This document shows positions 21,213 to 32,887 of a stretch of DNA of 64,000 bases, piece by piece (position 1 is the first letter of the stretch; each line of letters opens with the position of its first letter). The translations under genes were made by a program, and so were the position numbers. This DNA is from Parapristionchus giblindavisi (taxonomy: Eukaryota > Nematoda > Chromadorea > Rhabditida > Diplogasteridae), in NCBI GenBank assembly GCA_943737045.1, contig CALSFV010000040.1, positions 62,001 through 126,000 on the forward strand. The letters run 5' to 3'. The notes below the pieces were generated by a model, which did no database searches, had not been told where the DNA came from, and saw only the letters and a program-made list of their open reading frames with translations.

Positions 21213-21545
21213 GGACGCATGAGTTGGCATACTGACTCCGATTGGACGCATGAGTTGGCATACTGACTCCCGCCACGATAAGCATGATGGCTATTGTTTA
21301 TATTATATGGTAATTGGCATAAGGGATAATAAGAAAATGAGAGAGCAACTATGCAAATTGGATGGGCACTCTCTACATGCCTTGAAAGTTGTACTTTCAA
21401 TACGTATATTGTGCTTTAAACAAATCGGGAATCAATATCAGATATGTCTTTCGATTCGTGTGATGAATCTCTATCATTCTATCCGAACAGTCTTATTACG
21501 AAAAAACTCGTGGGTCTCCATCTTTAATTTGCGTCATATATATAG
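21213..21545 (+). repeat. Dispersed repeat shared with 52.9-53.5 kb (empty hAT site)
   Basis: Matches 52,926-53,110 and 53,430-53,450 in inverse orientation (for example gggaatcaatatcagatatg). A 28-bp piece, gacgcatgagttggcatactgac.., is tandemly doubled at 21,213-21,271. This copy has no insertion at GTTGGCAT, whereas the 53-kb copy does. Confidence 0.7.
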
Positions 21546-21599
21546 TAACGAAAGGTTTGTCAACATTGTAAGGCCGAGTGTTTTTGAACTTTAACCGCA

Positions 21600-22684
21600 A
21601 AACAAATCCATAGTGTTATAAATACACTAGAGGGCAAAAAGATGCCGCATTAAGGTTATGATTGACCATATCCAATACTGTTTGCCAATGATATCTATGT
21701 GTTATTCTCCGGAAATTAGATGGCACAAACTTTAGTACAATTCTATGCTCCTATTTCATAATTCTAGTATCGTTAATTTTTAATCAACATGGGATATCTT
21801 CCAGTAAACGTTTTCATTGGAAATAGCAACCAACATTAGCATGGTTAATGATCATGTCATTTCAATATAGCGAATTTACATAACATAACACTATATTGTT
21901 TCTTGTACGTTTACTCTGCTGAAATAACATCCCATTCTGCTGATCAAGTTGTTGAAATGTAAATGTAAAGGAATGTTTATCTCGTAGACACGGCTCTGGT
22001 AGTTTGATCTCATTGTGGACACTCTCCATGCGCTTTTTGCATGACAATAAGTGCTCGTATTATGATTACACATAACATTATTAATGTAATATTACTATAA
22101 TCATTATTGTTGTATGTGTTCGTCTGTATAGTATGCATAATTGCGATCTATGACCAGATATGTCTGATAAGATTAGAATTATCGCTGGTAGTTCCGGGAA
22201 ATATTAACTGTTGGGCGCGAAATGGCAAGCCGACATTAAAGTAACAGTCGAGATGAATGTTTCCCGATCTCTTGTTATCATAGAAAGGTCGCAAAACAGG
22301 TGACTTAACAATCTATAATATGAAAATGATAACGAAAGTACAAAACATATTGATGTTGCTTCTGATGTACACTTTTCCATTCACTGGACGCACTTCATAG
22401 TTAGTGAAGCGTTCAAAATTTATTATTATAGTCGAAGATTAATGTAATATATGTAATATTATTACTTATTTTCTTGCAAGGACAGGTCTGATTATCATTA
22501 AAGGGTCGCAAAACAGGAGACATATCAATGTGCACTATGAAAATGATAAGCGTGGATGGATGCTGAAATATTAATATTGCTATTGATATTATTCATAAAA
22601 TCATGCACTTCTCATTGAGGGTACTTCGTGTTTATTAAAGCATTCAATATTTATTATTAAGAACGAAGATATGCAAAATATTAT

Positions 22685-22735
<51 letters not shown>

Positions 22736-23300
22736 CCGTTCCTGCAAGAGTGCCCTTATCAACTCCAGCATAATTGCTGCAAACTTTTCTTGTTGACAGA
22801 AAAAAACATACGCTAATCCCCATTAATTTAATTAAATTATATAACTTGGCATTTACTGTACTGTTTTCACAGACACAATATTATGATGATTTTCATAAAA
22901 TCAGCATCCATCCTTATTTAGTTATGGTAATATGTTTTCGTAATTAATTATCATGTCTATTCTTATGAAATTATATCATTCAACAATTATATAATTTTAT
23001 CAAGACTAATGGATCTCTCAACCCTGTTCATAGATCAAACTCGATGGAATTGTCAAGGGAGATGGCAAAGGGACTTATGAAATTAAAGATTTAAAATTAA
23101 GGCTTGCAAGCTTCAGGGCATGACCCAGTATATTTACTGCGAATATCTCCGCTATAGGGAAACTCTCTCGCTACCATAGGAATTACTTCGCTTGGGCAAA
23201 GCGGATAGTAATATTTCGGTATAGTTTAAAATTATGAAGAAAGAAAAAAAGGAATGATTTGTGACTGTGTCAAATACAACGAAAATGAAGGATATGCGAC
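21600..23300. other. Non-coding, AT-rich
   Basis: No gene is seen. A (TA)n run of about 47 bp lies at 22,687-22,733. A short diverged family-2-like fragment lies near 23,155-23,215. Confidence 0.5.
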
Positions 23301-23302
23301 TA

Positions 23303-23412
23303 AAGACATACCCCGAGGTGATAGAAAATCTCCGCTCTGGCAATGCTCTCTCGTTTTCTTTGTCTGCGAGAGAGCGTTGCCAGAGCGGAGAGTAAAATTA
23401 GCACGGGGTGTG
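23303..23412. mobile_element. Hairpin MITE family 2
   Basis: A strong stem: ctccgctctggcaatgctct pairs with agagcgttgccagagcggag around tttctttgtctgcg. The outer arms are diverged. Confidence 0.75.
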
Positions 23413-23714
23413 ATCACGCAAGTGATCGTGAGATCGTGAGCAAGTGTGCGATAACTATTAGTGCAAATGCGCTCAGAGCTATTAATAAATATTGTGTGCA
23501 TATCATTTTATATCGTACCTAGAACAAACAAAAACATGTCATTACCCTTACAAACGCATAGTACGTAATCCATGACGTTGTCATTATAGATGGAGAGTGA
23601 TTGCAGTAGATAACACCTGAATCGGGACCTTATTGTCTGTAATTGTTCCCTAAATTAGACAAATTTTACTGCCTGCGGGTCAGAAAAGGTCAGAACCAAG
23701 AGAGATTTTGCGTC

Positions 23715-23818
23715 GCACCCTAGCTAATTTGACTGTCCGCTCTGGCTACACTCTCTTGTGACAAAGAAAGTGACAGAGTGAGGCCTTGAGCTTTAAATTA
23801 GCTTGGGGAGCCGCAGCG
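23715..23818. mobile_element. Hairpin MITE family 2, diverged copy
   Basis: Arms accctagctaatttgactgt and ctttaaattagcttggggag around a CTCTCTTGTGAC core. Confidence 0.65.
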
Positions 23819-25770
23819 ACTACAACATGACTCCTTGTAAGTCACGACGTGGTTCATGAAAAATGTTGTGAAACAGTCAAATCACCCTTCTTGCTGAAGA
23901 AATTTATCCTCTCGATATCGATGCTTGAGCAAATGAGAGAAGCACCCTCGAATGACATACGATGTTGCATCTGAAAATTGCGAAATTTATGAAATATAGA
24001 TTTTTGACTCTAATTTCCGCAAAATAACACATTGATCTTTGCAAATATCATTAGCCATTATCAATTATAGTTGATGAAGTTTACATAATAGAATTGTGGT
24101 TTATAGCATGGTTAATTTAACGTAGAGTCAAAGTCTGCGAGATCGGGTACTTTCCTATAGAAAACGCCAAATTGGTCAAACTCAAATTTGCACGCATGGC
24201 GTGATATGAGAATTGTATCTTTCGCATCAAAATAACGGGGAAATGACGTCTGCTAATGAGCAACGTGAGAACAGGAAAAAATCAAATTATAATTTCACTT
24301 CGCGGTACGAACAACACTCGAGAAAGTCCTAGCTCAAACATCACGACGCTAATGAAACACTTTGTAATTTTCTGGTCTAGATGTGATTTGATTTTGATTT
24401 AAACACGTTTCATCAAGAGGTCAATAGGGAATCTCCCCTCAAAGAGTCTGGTCTAGATACAAATTTATGAATAGCCTTGATGTGGTGCACGATCTATGAA
24501 AAAAATGGTTTTATCGTCGCACTTACTTTGATTCTCGTTCATAGATGGCTGAAGCGTAACGCACAGTTGAGCATTACTGCAGACGTCCACTCTGAAAATG
24601 ATCAAAATTAATTGAGTTATTAAAATGATCTAATACAAATCTTTGCATCATAAATATTTCGAGGCCACTTATGGCTATACGAGAAAGGTTTTTTTAGAAC
24701 TGGACTGGTGTTTTTCGGTTATCAACTAAAAAAAATCTACAAAAAAAATCAAATCCACTTTTACTACTACTAAAACTACTACTACTACTCTTTCTTTCAC
24801 CACTCCAGCAGTAGTATAAAGATTACTTTAAATACTTCTGTTTATTTTGTGTTTCTCCAATTTATTTTTTAAAATCATCATTATTCTCTTACTTGACATC
24901 GCTAGCCAGAGTAACATTCAAGTTTCCGGTGCACGCAGGGGTATTTTGATCCTGGAAAAATCGCTTTAGAACTGATTAAATTCTCAGAATACACTGAGAT
25001 TAAATTTGCCCGAGATCGTTTGCAAACGATTTTCCTGTCTTCTGGCAAATACTAGACTGTATATGGACAAGTCACAGATTTTTGACCGACGATTTGCATA
25101 AATGTGGGCAAATCGCATACACAAATCGGGGAAGTTGGGAAGTCTATTTCCCATATTTGGGCCTTGTTTTGCTTTCTGTGTATAGAGGTATTATTGTTTA
25201 CTTGATCTCTGTTTATTCACAATTTGAATCTTTGATATTTAAACCAGAAATCACATAATTATAATATTCCATAATTAATAATTATGATTTTTTCTCAAAA
25301 CACATTTGGATTATGCAAGTGTGTGATGAATTTCAAAGAGGAAATTGGGGGAAGATTAAATTCCGTGATATCATTCTCATCCGATGTATGTACGATGTAT
25401 GTACTTGGGAGTTTGATCTTTTGAAAGGATTCACGGATTATGCAACTTTGAGTCCTTTCCTCATTATGTGTATAATTTGTTTTCATGATTTGGAAAAGAC
25501 GTTTTTCAATCATGGGGACTTTCACATTTTTATCACAAAAAAAATTTACATTAGTTCTTTTTATCACTGATATTATACGAGTTCCTTGACATTTTAAAGT
25601 GATATGGTACAGTTAAGTAAAAATTAACGAAAAGTAAAAAATAAATAAAAAAAGTAAAAAAGTCCTAACTCACGGAATGGAAAAATATCTCATTGGTCCG
25701 CAGCTGCAGCAGTAGAGCCGGATCGATGGAGGGATCTTGAGCCGAACATTGGAAACAACCGAGGCCTTTA
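23819..25770. other. No gene identified
   Basis: AT-rich. The only recognisable unit is the TTTGCCC-type MITE at 24,990-25,182. Confidence 0.5.
24990..25182. mobile_element. TTTGCCC-type MITE
   Basis: About 190 bp, with loosely inverted ends (acactgagattaaatttgcc / gggccttgttttgctttctgtgt) and internal TGTGGGCAAATCG. The same family lies at 33,191-33,383, 46,234-46,407 and 58,393-58,565. Confidence 0.6.
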
Positions 25771-25771
25771 A

Positions 25772-25883
25772 GGGAGAGTGACCTCACTCAATGGTCTCTT
25801 CATTAAGCACACTATTTCTCTGTTCTCTAAAAACGAGAGAGCGTAGACTGTTGAAGAGACCATTGACAAAGGTTTCAGCCCCT
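25772..25883. mobile_element. Hairpin MITE family 1
   Basis: TTAA at 25,768-25,771 and 25,884-25,887. The arms are partly diverged on the right (attgacaaaggtttcagccc). Confidence 0.75.
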
Positions 25884-25992
25884 TTAAAAGGAACCTAATT
25901 CCTGGTTTTAAACTTTTTAAAACACTCATTATCTAGATTAACCAACAAGAGGAGGATCTCAAGCTACTCGGGCCGTTTGAGATGACAATAGC

Positions 25993-26187
25993 ATGAATCA
26001 GTTTTCGATGCTGATTACGAATCAGTTTTTAAGTTGCCCAATGAACCACAACTCCTTGTGGATAGCGCGCGTGGAAAATCACACAAATTTCAATATCGAA
26101 TTTCTCGAAGGCGAGGCCAATTGCCAACTTTTGAAAATATTTTTTGATCGTGCTCTAAAGCTGGCCGACCAGAGAGCCTCTACTTGT
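25993..26187 (+). CDS. Possible exon, unknown
   Basis: An open frame from an ATG contains SLWIARVENHTNFNIEFLEG and LLKIFFDRALKLADQRAS, which look like folded protein. It runs to a good GTAAGC donor at 26,188. No downstream exon was found before the hairpin at 26,226. It may be a gene fragment. I do not recognise it. Confidence 0.2.
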
Positions 26188-26225
26188 AAGCATTCTTTCC
26201 ACTAAATCTAGAGAACAATAAAAAA

Positions 26226-26361
26226 TGATCTTCCAATTGGGATTCTTGTATTGTAACAGCCAATATTTGATTATTTATTTATTTATCATACATCCATAAG
26301 ATAAATAAATAAATAAATAAATATTGGCAGTTACAATACAAGAATCCCAATTGGAAGATCA
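26226..26361. mobile_element. 136-bp near-perfect palindrome with (TTTA)n centre
   Basis: TGATCTTCCAATTGGGATTC reads outward from both ends, with the inner arms meeting in TTTA repeats. Probably a hairpin MITE. Confidence 0.75.
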
Positions 26362-26483
26362 ATATGCATAATATAAGAAACATACTGTGAATTGGAATAA
26401 CCTGCAGAAGTATCGATAAGATCCATCTCCTCAGCATATCTAAAAACAATTAGATCATTAGATTTGTTCGCAGGCTCGCTTAA

Positions 26484-26618
26484 AGGAACACCTGACTCTC
26501 CGCTCTGGGAACACTCTCTCGTAGACAAATATCACCGCTCTGGGAACACTCTCTCGTAGACGAAGAAAGTGAGAGAACATTGTCAGAGCGAGGAGTTTCA
26601 GAAGATCGGGGTTTGCCT
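26484..26618. mobile_element. Hairpin MITE family 2 with internal duplication
   Basis: TTAA at 26,480-26,483 and 26,619-26,622. The segment ccgctctgggaacactctct is duplicated in tandem. Confidence 0.8.
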
Positions 26619-26622
26619 TTAA

Positions 26623-27579
26623 AACGCTAACTCGCTGTTATTTGACATACTAGAGAGTTATGAAGAGACGGACGAAAATACGAATCAATCAGATGCGATT
26701 ATGCGTAAATAAACTAATCTAATAACAAAATCACAACTTCACAATTGGTGCAGTACTTGCTCGAATTTTTGTACAGTTATACGAAGACAATTACATTTTC
26801 TTATTTTCAATACAAAACAAACTTTTTCATAATAATTTCCACATCTCGCTGAACGACTACGCTTTCAATTCTATAGTTGTTTGTAGTCTTTCTACATTGT
26901 CGTTTTCAAAAATAAAAATAAAAAATCGCTCCAATATTACTCAATGAATACAAAATATGAATTTTTTTCAACGAAACTTGTTGTTTTCCGCATATCCAGG
27001 ATACACAACTTTGTATAATATTTGTATTATACTGTACTAGATTCTTGTTTCGGCTATAAATTTATATATTCTATTATAATAAACTAAATACTTAATAATA
27101 ACAAAATATGCACCTAGAATTTCCTAAGTCGTAGTCATTTTCTTACTGGATTCTCACAATTGTCATTTGGATTTGTCAGGCATATAAGGACAGTCCCACA
27201 CCGTTTACGCATACCACACACGGGGGTTCGTGAGATTTTTTACAAGTACATGGATTATTCTTATAGTTATAATGATATTACTTTGAAATGTCAACGTCAA
27301 ACCAGAAGATAGCGTTCGGATAGGGCGATTATCCCCGCTGACATTATGCAAGATTAGATGAGTAAGTGTTACGAGTAGAACTAATGGATGGCAAGAAATA
27401 TGAAAAAAAGCATACACAACTCGAGGGACTGTTGCGCAAAAATAAATTTACATAATGTATTAGATTCATGGTTTGAGATGATGAGAGTCCAAATAAGGAG
27501 AACTAGTTCTATTCTTAAATAACCCACGAAATTTTTGCGATGTTCAGAAGGCCCGTTAGACTATCTTCTTATTAGTTAG
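26623..27579. other. No gene identified
   Basis: AT-rich DNA between a family-2 hairpin and the foldback element. No convincing reading frame or repeat. Confidence 0.4.
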
Positions 27580-28177
27580 TATATCACGCGTGTCGCGTAA
27601 GGATCGGTACAACTAAAGGACAATGAAAAAATGAATATCTGGTATAAAGCATTTTTAGAGAGTGCTGACAGTGCCGGAGAAGATAGCGTTTCGATTTTTT
27701 GCCTAAGATCAATTTCGACGAAGATAGACGCCGTTGACTGTCGAAATTTGTGGAAACGTCCTGACTTTCACTCGAAATAGCTCGCTTTGGAATGGGAAAA
27801 GCGAAAATATCACAAAGACATAAATTGTAGAGAATTTTCAGGAGAATCGAAATAACATAAGCAGAAGTTACAAAATCGAAAAATTTCGACAGCTTCTGTG
27901 GCGGAAAGCTGACGTATGCAATGCAAATCGAAAGTGCAATTTTTTATTGGCTCAGATGGTAGATATTGTGAAGACGCATCGATTGATATATACTTTATGG
28001 GAATCGTGACCGCAATATGAGTTTTTCCCAAAAAACGAGTCTGAAATCCCGGACTTAGCCGATTTCTGGCTCGAGAGATGGAAGGATCACTTTGATCTAC
28101 CCACTCGTCCCTCGCTGATCAATGATATTTCATGGTATTTCTGTACTCTGAACTCGAAAAAAACCTAGAAATAAATG

Positions 28178-28430
28178 AAAATCATTACCACAACCTAATT
28201 CAAAGAAGCAATTACTCTATAAACAATGTAAACACGAACAAGCAACAATCTATCGCAAGAAGAGAAGAAGCGAGTCGGAGGAGGAATCAGAGATGGAAGA
28301 TGATGTCTTTGATGGAGAGAATTGGGAAGAGGATGAAGACGAATTTGATGAGATAATCACTGATAAGCAGGACGAGGAGGGTTTCCTCCGAGAGACTATC
28401 GCGGCCGGAATAGACTCCATCTTTGATTGA
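28178..28430 (+). pseudogene. Acidic C-terminal protein fragment inside the foldback loop
   Basis: An 83-codon frame without its own ATG. It reads ..YRKKRRSESEEESEMEDD and then FDGENWEEDEDEFDEIITDK before ending IAAGIDSIFD and stop at 28,428-28,430. A basic patch followed by a long acidic run is typical of nuclear proteins. The part from about 28,250 lies in the unpaired loop. It could be the last exon of an element-encoded protein or a captured host exon. No homologue is recognised. Confidence 0.4.
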
Positions 28431-28628
28431 TAAATTGTTGCTTGTTCGTATTTCCATTGTTTATATTGTAATTATTTCTTTGAATTAGGTTGCAATTATG
28501 ATTTTCATTTATTTATATGCTTTTTTCGAGTTTAATGTACAGAAATACCAGGAAATATCAATGATCAGCGAGAGACAGGTGGGTAGATCAAAGTGATCCT
28601 TCCATCTCTCGAGCCAGAAATCGGCTAA

Positions 28629-29067
28629 CTAGGGAATGGTTTCTGTGATGCATGAAATTACGGTTAGTGACCTACATAGCGATATTCAGCATGGTCGATT
28701 TAGTAAGAATCAACTGTCAAAAGCTGCAGTTGATCGATTTTTTAACGAAACCCGTCGCATATCCGCCACACGAAAGACAGCCAAAAAGCATTTTTTTGTT
28801 TTTCCACTTTTTGAACACGAGTTCAATTCCCCAGACAGCATTTTATGTCTGTATGGTAATTCCAGCAAAAAATTGCTGTTTCAATGGAAATCAAGTCCAA
28901 ATAATCTACTTTGGCTGTCTTTCGTGCGGCGGATATGCGACGGGTTTCGTTCAAAAAATCGATCAATTGCAGCTTTTGATAGTTGATTCGTACTAAGTCG
29001 ACCATGCTGATTATCGCTATGTAGGTCACTAACCGTAATTTCATGCATCAAAGAAACCATTCCCTAG
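28629..29067. mobile_element. Palindromic element with TAA target duplication (Harbinger-like)
   Basis: A 439-bp element whose ends are CTAGGGAATGG and CCATTCCCTAG, flanked by TAA at 28,626-28,628 and 29,068-29,070. The opposite arm of the host foldback (28,055-28,057) has a single TAA at the matching place, which is the empty site. Three-base TWA duplications suggest PIF/Harbinger; this is inferred from the duplication only. The frames in both directions mirror each other and are not genes. Confidence 0.8.
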
Positions 29068-29717
29068 TAAGTCTGGGATTTCAGACTTGTTTTTTTTGGG
29101 AAAAACTCATATTGCGGTCACGATTCGACCCCATAAAGTATATATCAATCGATGCGTCTTCACAATATCTACCATCTGAGCCAATAAAAAATTGCACTTT
29201 CGATTTGCAGTGCAAACGTCAGCTTTCCGCCACAGAAGCTGATGAAAAATCGATTTTGTAATTTCTGCTTATGTTATTTCGATTCACCGGAAAATTCTCT
29301 ACAATTTATGTCTCTGTGATATTTTCGCTATTTCCGTTCCAAAGCGAGCTATTGCGGGTGAAGGTCAAGACTTTTCCACACATTCCGACAGTCAACGGCG
29401 TCTATCTTCGTCGAAATTGATCTTAGACAAAAAATCGAAACGCTATCTTCTCCGGTACTGTCAGGGCTATCCAAAAAAAGTCAATATGATAGGTGTTATA
29501 TTTTGTCCGGACATCCCACGATTTAGTCTCGATCCTTACGCGACACGCGTGATATAAAGTTTATAATTCACTTGACAAAAGAAATGCCATCAAAACGATA
29601 ACCGATGAATTGAAGAAATGAAAGACATTGAATTTAGAAGGACCCATGCCTAGACCCACCACAAAAAATATCGAAAATTAAATTTTTTCAAAGCAACCAT
29701 CACTCGAATAGCTTTAA

Positions 29718-29823
29718 AGCGAGACCTCAAGCTAGTTCGAAACTCTCCGCTCTCGACACACTCTCTCGCTTCTCTGCCTACGAGAGAGTATTGCGGAGAG
29801 TGAAATTAGCTTGCGGCGAGCTT
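29718..29823. mobile_element. Hairpin MITE family 2
   Basis: TTAA at 29,714-29,717 and 29,824-29,827. Arms: caagctagttcgaaactctc / agagtgaaattagcttgcgg. Confidence 0.75.
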
Positions 29824-29832
29824 TTAAAAGAA

Positions 29833-29833
<1 letters not shown>

Positions 29834-29894
<61 letters not shown>

Positions 29895-29899
29895 TAATA
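29834..29899. repeat. (AAT)n microsatellite
   Basis: More than twenty AAT units with one interruption. Confidence 0.95.
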
Positions 29900-30342
29900 A
29901 AATGATGAAAATAGTAAAATGGTAAAGTATTTTTTACTAAAGAGAAGAAACGAGCGCAATTTAACCAAGTGACTCGGCTCCATTTGTCCAAAGTGCCTTG
30001 AGCGGATTATAGAGCTACATTTCTCTTTGGTGCAAAAAAGTTCTATGGTGAGTTAGACAAAGTGAGAGGGAGGAAGAAAGAGATGACACGGGACTGGTCC
30101 CTGAGGACCTCTTTATATTGAGCGAAGAGACGCAGAAAAATGTCTCGGAAGAGAAATAGCCATTGCTGGGTCGGCAGAAAACTGCTCAGACCACGATAAG
30201 TTTCAGATTTACGTTAAACTGTCTAATCAATCGTCCCGACTAATCTGGTGTCCTTTCACTATCACGCAAAACTTATCATATCAAGTAATAATAATAATAT
30301 ATAATAATATTATAAATAATGTGACTATTAGTGGTGATTTAA

Positions 30343-30555
30343 GCGCAAAAATTAGCGACAGCCGTCCTAATCAAAGGACGAGGTCATGGAAGATGGCCAA
30401 AGGATGCGACATTCGAAGAGAAACCAATGGAGTCATATGCAGTGTTCAAAGGCCGAAAGGAAGCCGAAAAGTCGACTAGAGATCATGTAAAAACTGGAGA
30501 GTTTCTTCTTCTTTTTGAACAGAGCATTAAAGAGACTCTTGGATGGGACGACTGA
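30343..30555 (+). CDS. Exon-like open frame, unknown
   Basis: Seventy-one codons with host-like composition, read as LATAVLIKGRGHGRWPKDAT, then MESYAVFKGRKEAEKSTRD and GEFLLLFEQSIKETLGWDD before a TGA. The only internal ATG is at 30,427, so the upstream part needs a splice acceptor; an AAAATTAG at about 30,347-30,354 is one candidate. A short start-like frame MSRKRNSHCWVG lies near 30,143 but I could not join it. The protein would be basic and soluble. I do not recognise it; it could be the last exon of a small gene or a fragment. Confidence 0.35.
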   Translation, partial: AQKLATAVLIKGRGHGRWPKDATFEEKPMESYAVFKGRKEAEKSTRDHVKTGEFLLLFEQSIKETLGWDD

Positions 30556-30559
30556 GTCT

Positions 30560-31198
30560 AGAAAAGACATGGATCATGTCCTTTGGAGAGGGAAGTGGGT
30601 TAAGAACAGACTAGTTAATGAGAGGGGAGCATCCATCCCTCTATAGTTGGAAACAATGAATAGATGATGAATAAAGAAGAGGACCGAGAGTATACCAAAC
30701 AATGGATTTCGATGAATAGTGCAATTCGTTTGCTCTTTGAGGCTTTGGGCGCACTTCAAGGTTCACTGCGGATTAGCTATAAATGAGATTTTTCGCATGG
30801 ACACTTCTACTTAGGTGGTCAGTGCAATGCTTATAAAATTATGCCCTATTATTGGAAACTGTGCGATGGTGGTACAGTTTATTTATTTATTTATCATATA
30901 TTATAAATTGTCCGGGTTTAGTACGGAACTCCATCACTCCCTTATTGCTTCATTCATTCATTATTCTTGCTTTCAACTGATGGATAAATAAATAAATAAA
31001 TAATAAATAAATAAATAAAATAGTTAAAGAGTTTAGTTTAGGAGTCTTAGTTGTTAATATAATAGAAGATGTCAATCGTCAAGGATGCATGTATTTTTGT
31101 TGACAGATGACCTGTTCGGAGAACTGTGTGATATTCATGTATTCGCTCTCTGTGTTGGGAGTGGGTGAGTCAATAAAGTTATAATTACAGATCGTTTC
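30560..31198. other. No gene identified
   Basis: Contains inverted TTTA/TAAA simple repeats near 30,885-30,898 and 30,985-31,018. Confidence 0.5.
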
Positions 31199-31202
31199 TT
31201 AA

Positions 31203-31318
31203 CGGCACACCGCGAGGCTCATTTGAAACTCTCCACTCTGGTAATGCTCTCTCGCTTTCGTTGTCTACGAGAGAGAGTATTGACAGAGCGGAGAGTATTT
31301 TCAGCTCGCAGTGTGGCT
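31203..31318. mobile_element. Hairpin MITE family 2
   Basis: TTAA at 31,199-31,202 and 31,319-31,322. The stem ctctccactctggtaatgct pairs with tattgacagagcggagag. Confidence 0.8.
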
Positions 31319-31322
31319 TTAA

Positions 31323-32424
31323 CCTCATTGTCAGACAGACGTGTGTCAATAATGATCTGTCAAGAGCAATGCCAAAAAATTGTCTCGATCTTGTTCTTCT
31401 CCTAATACCAAATATGTTCACAGAACGATTTCACAATGAAATACTTGAGCATTTCCCGTTCTTCTGAACTCCAGACACTACAGAGATCCGTTTCTATTCC
31501 CAAAAATGCTATAAACTCTCGGAAAAAGCTGTGTTGTTCATCTTTTTCTATTCTCAAGAGCCGGGCAACGAAAAAGAGATAAGGACTTGAACAACTAAAA
31601 TATTAGAAACAACAAGCCGAAATGGAAGTAAATTAGGGAGCGAAATTGGAAAACGTAATATTTCAACTCGATGATGGGGCAAGACAAAGGTTAAAATACT
31701 CAAAATTATCGAAACGAACTAAGTATGTGTGCAACCGAAAGCGTAATTGGTCCTGAGCAAGATACATCCTCAATAATTACGACAGAGTATAACCCAATTT
31801 ACTGCTGTTCCTCATGAAAATCCAGATGAGGAATAGAGAGCGCGCGTGCAGAGATATAGACAGAATGGTCCCCAGGGGCTGGCCATAGACCCCACCCTTC
31901 ACTCGAGACTCTTCTATTCTCGCTCATCCTCTAACAATCTTATTCATATTCGACGAGATGGAATGGCAGGCCAAAAACAGCCACATTATGGCCAAAGAAC
32001 CGCCACAATACGGCCACAATACGGCCAGTGTCTGAGGTCGTCAAGTCTTTTCCTCGTGTTCCTCCGGAAAAAGCTGTCGGAAGTTAGAGAGGGAAGAACA
32101 AAGAAGAGAAGGCAGATGGGCACTGGGAGACAGAATGGGACCGCGCTGGCTATTATCTCGTGATTTATCGATGTTGACTTATGCTCTGACAATCGAATAG
32201 ACAACGAGGCAAAGTTCCGAAGTATTACTTGCATATGCAAAGCCTTTGGAAAAAAAACACCAAAAATACATCTTTAGCCTGAATAATGGTGAATTTGCCT
32301 TGCCGAATACAAGCTTGCCCAGAGCAGTAACAACATATAGGAAGCAGCTATGACGCCTAGAATTGTTCTCTCCAAATCCCATGTTCATTTATTGCTATCG
32401 AAAGATGCATCTCAGAATGTACAA
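31323..32424. other. No gene identified
   Basis: A 105-codon frame at 31,846-32,163 has no recognisable motif and includes a small GGCCACAATACGGCC repeat. I do not support it as a gene. Confidence 0.4.
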
Positions 32425-32478
32425 TGTTTACTGAGACTGAATGAAGATAAGAAATTAACATGTTTCTCTAATCTATTC

Positions 32479-32843
32479 TTAAAAATTGATTCCAAGACCA
32501 GTTTGTACAGGCAATCCTAGTCCCGCTCCGAGTATCGTTCCATCAGGACCAGAGAGATTGGCACCAGCGAGAGCATTCAATGCTGCGGAAACGGCAGCTC
32601 CATTACTATAATTATTGGGACGCTCGGTTAAAGTGACAATAAGTATACATGGAGATATAGTGCATACCCAGAGAGAAGAGCCTGATAAAGGGCTTGGATG
32701 TCGGCACCAAAGGTGGCAGAGTATGGTCCAACTTGAACACCAATCTCAGGGGCGATTTCTCCCCCAACACTGACTCCAATTTGAGCTTCGATGGTAGAAA
32801 CAAAAGCGAGAAGAAGAAGAATTGAAGTGATGATAGAGGACAT
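32479..32843 (-). CDS. Small secreted protein, family member 1 (100 aa)
   Basis: Exons 32,668-32,843 and 32,479-32,605, with a 62-nt phase-2 intron (GTATGC donor, ATTATAG acceptor). The 100-residue product has a signal peptide, MSSIITSILLLLAFVSTIEA, and no cysteine. The mature part starts QIGVSVGGEIAPEIGVQVGP and ends in the family signature GPDGTILGAGLG..GINF. A TATA box (TTTTATA on this strand, 32,881-32,887) lies about 40 nt upstream of the ATG. It is the head-to-head partner of the copy at 35,505. Function unknown; it is probably released outside the cell. Confidence 0.82.
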
Positions 32844-32880
32844 TGTTGTTGATGATATTGATCTGAATGAATTGACCCTC

Positions 32881-32887
32881 TTTTATA
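32881..32887 (-). promoter_or_regulatory. TATA box of family member 1
   Basis: TATAAAA on the minus strand in the context gatataaaagagggtcaatt, shared with member 2. Confidence 0.7.

Larger units (their letters stand above)
27580..29556. mobile_element. Foldback element with coding loop and nested insertion
   Basis: Long inverted arms meet at a 170-bp loop. The left arm runs from TATATCACGCGTGTCGCGTA at 27,580 to about 28,255; the right arm runs from about 28,430 to TACGCGACACGCGTGATATA at 29,556. Outer parts are nearly identical and inner parts more diverged. The ends are flanked by TA on both sides, so a TA target is possible. The right arm is enlarged by a separate palindromic element (28,629-29,067). 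The loop has a reading frame with good codon use. Confidence 0.85.

Noticed and set aside
28636..29044. Frames of 73-116 codons on both strands
   Set aside because: They mirror each other in the palindromic element, without motifs or codon bias.
29732..29983. 83-codon frame with a poly-Tyr run
   Set aside because: Translation of the (AAT)n microsatellite.
31846..32163. 105-codon frame
   Set aside because: No signal, domain or splice support, low-complexity pieces, and no related copy in the window.
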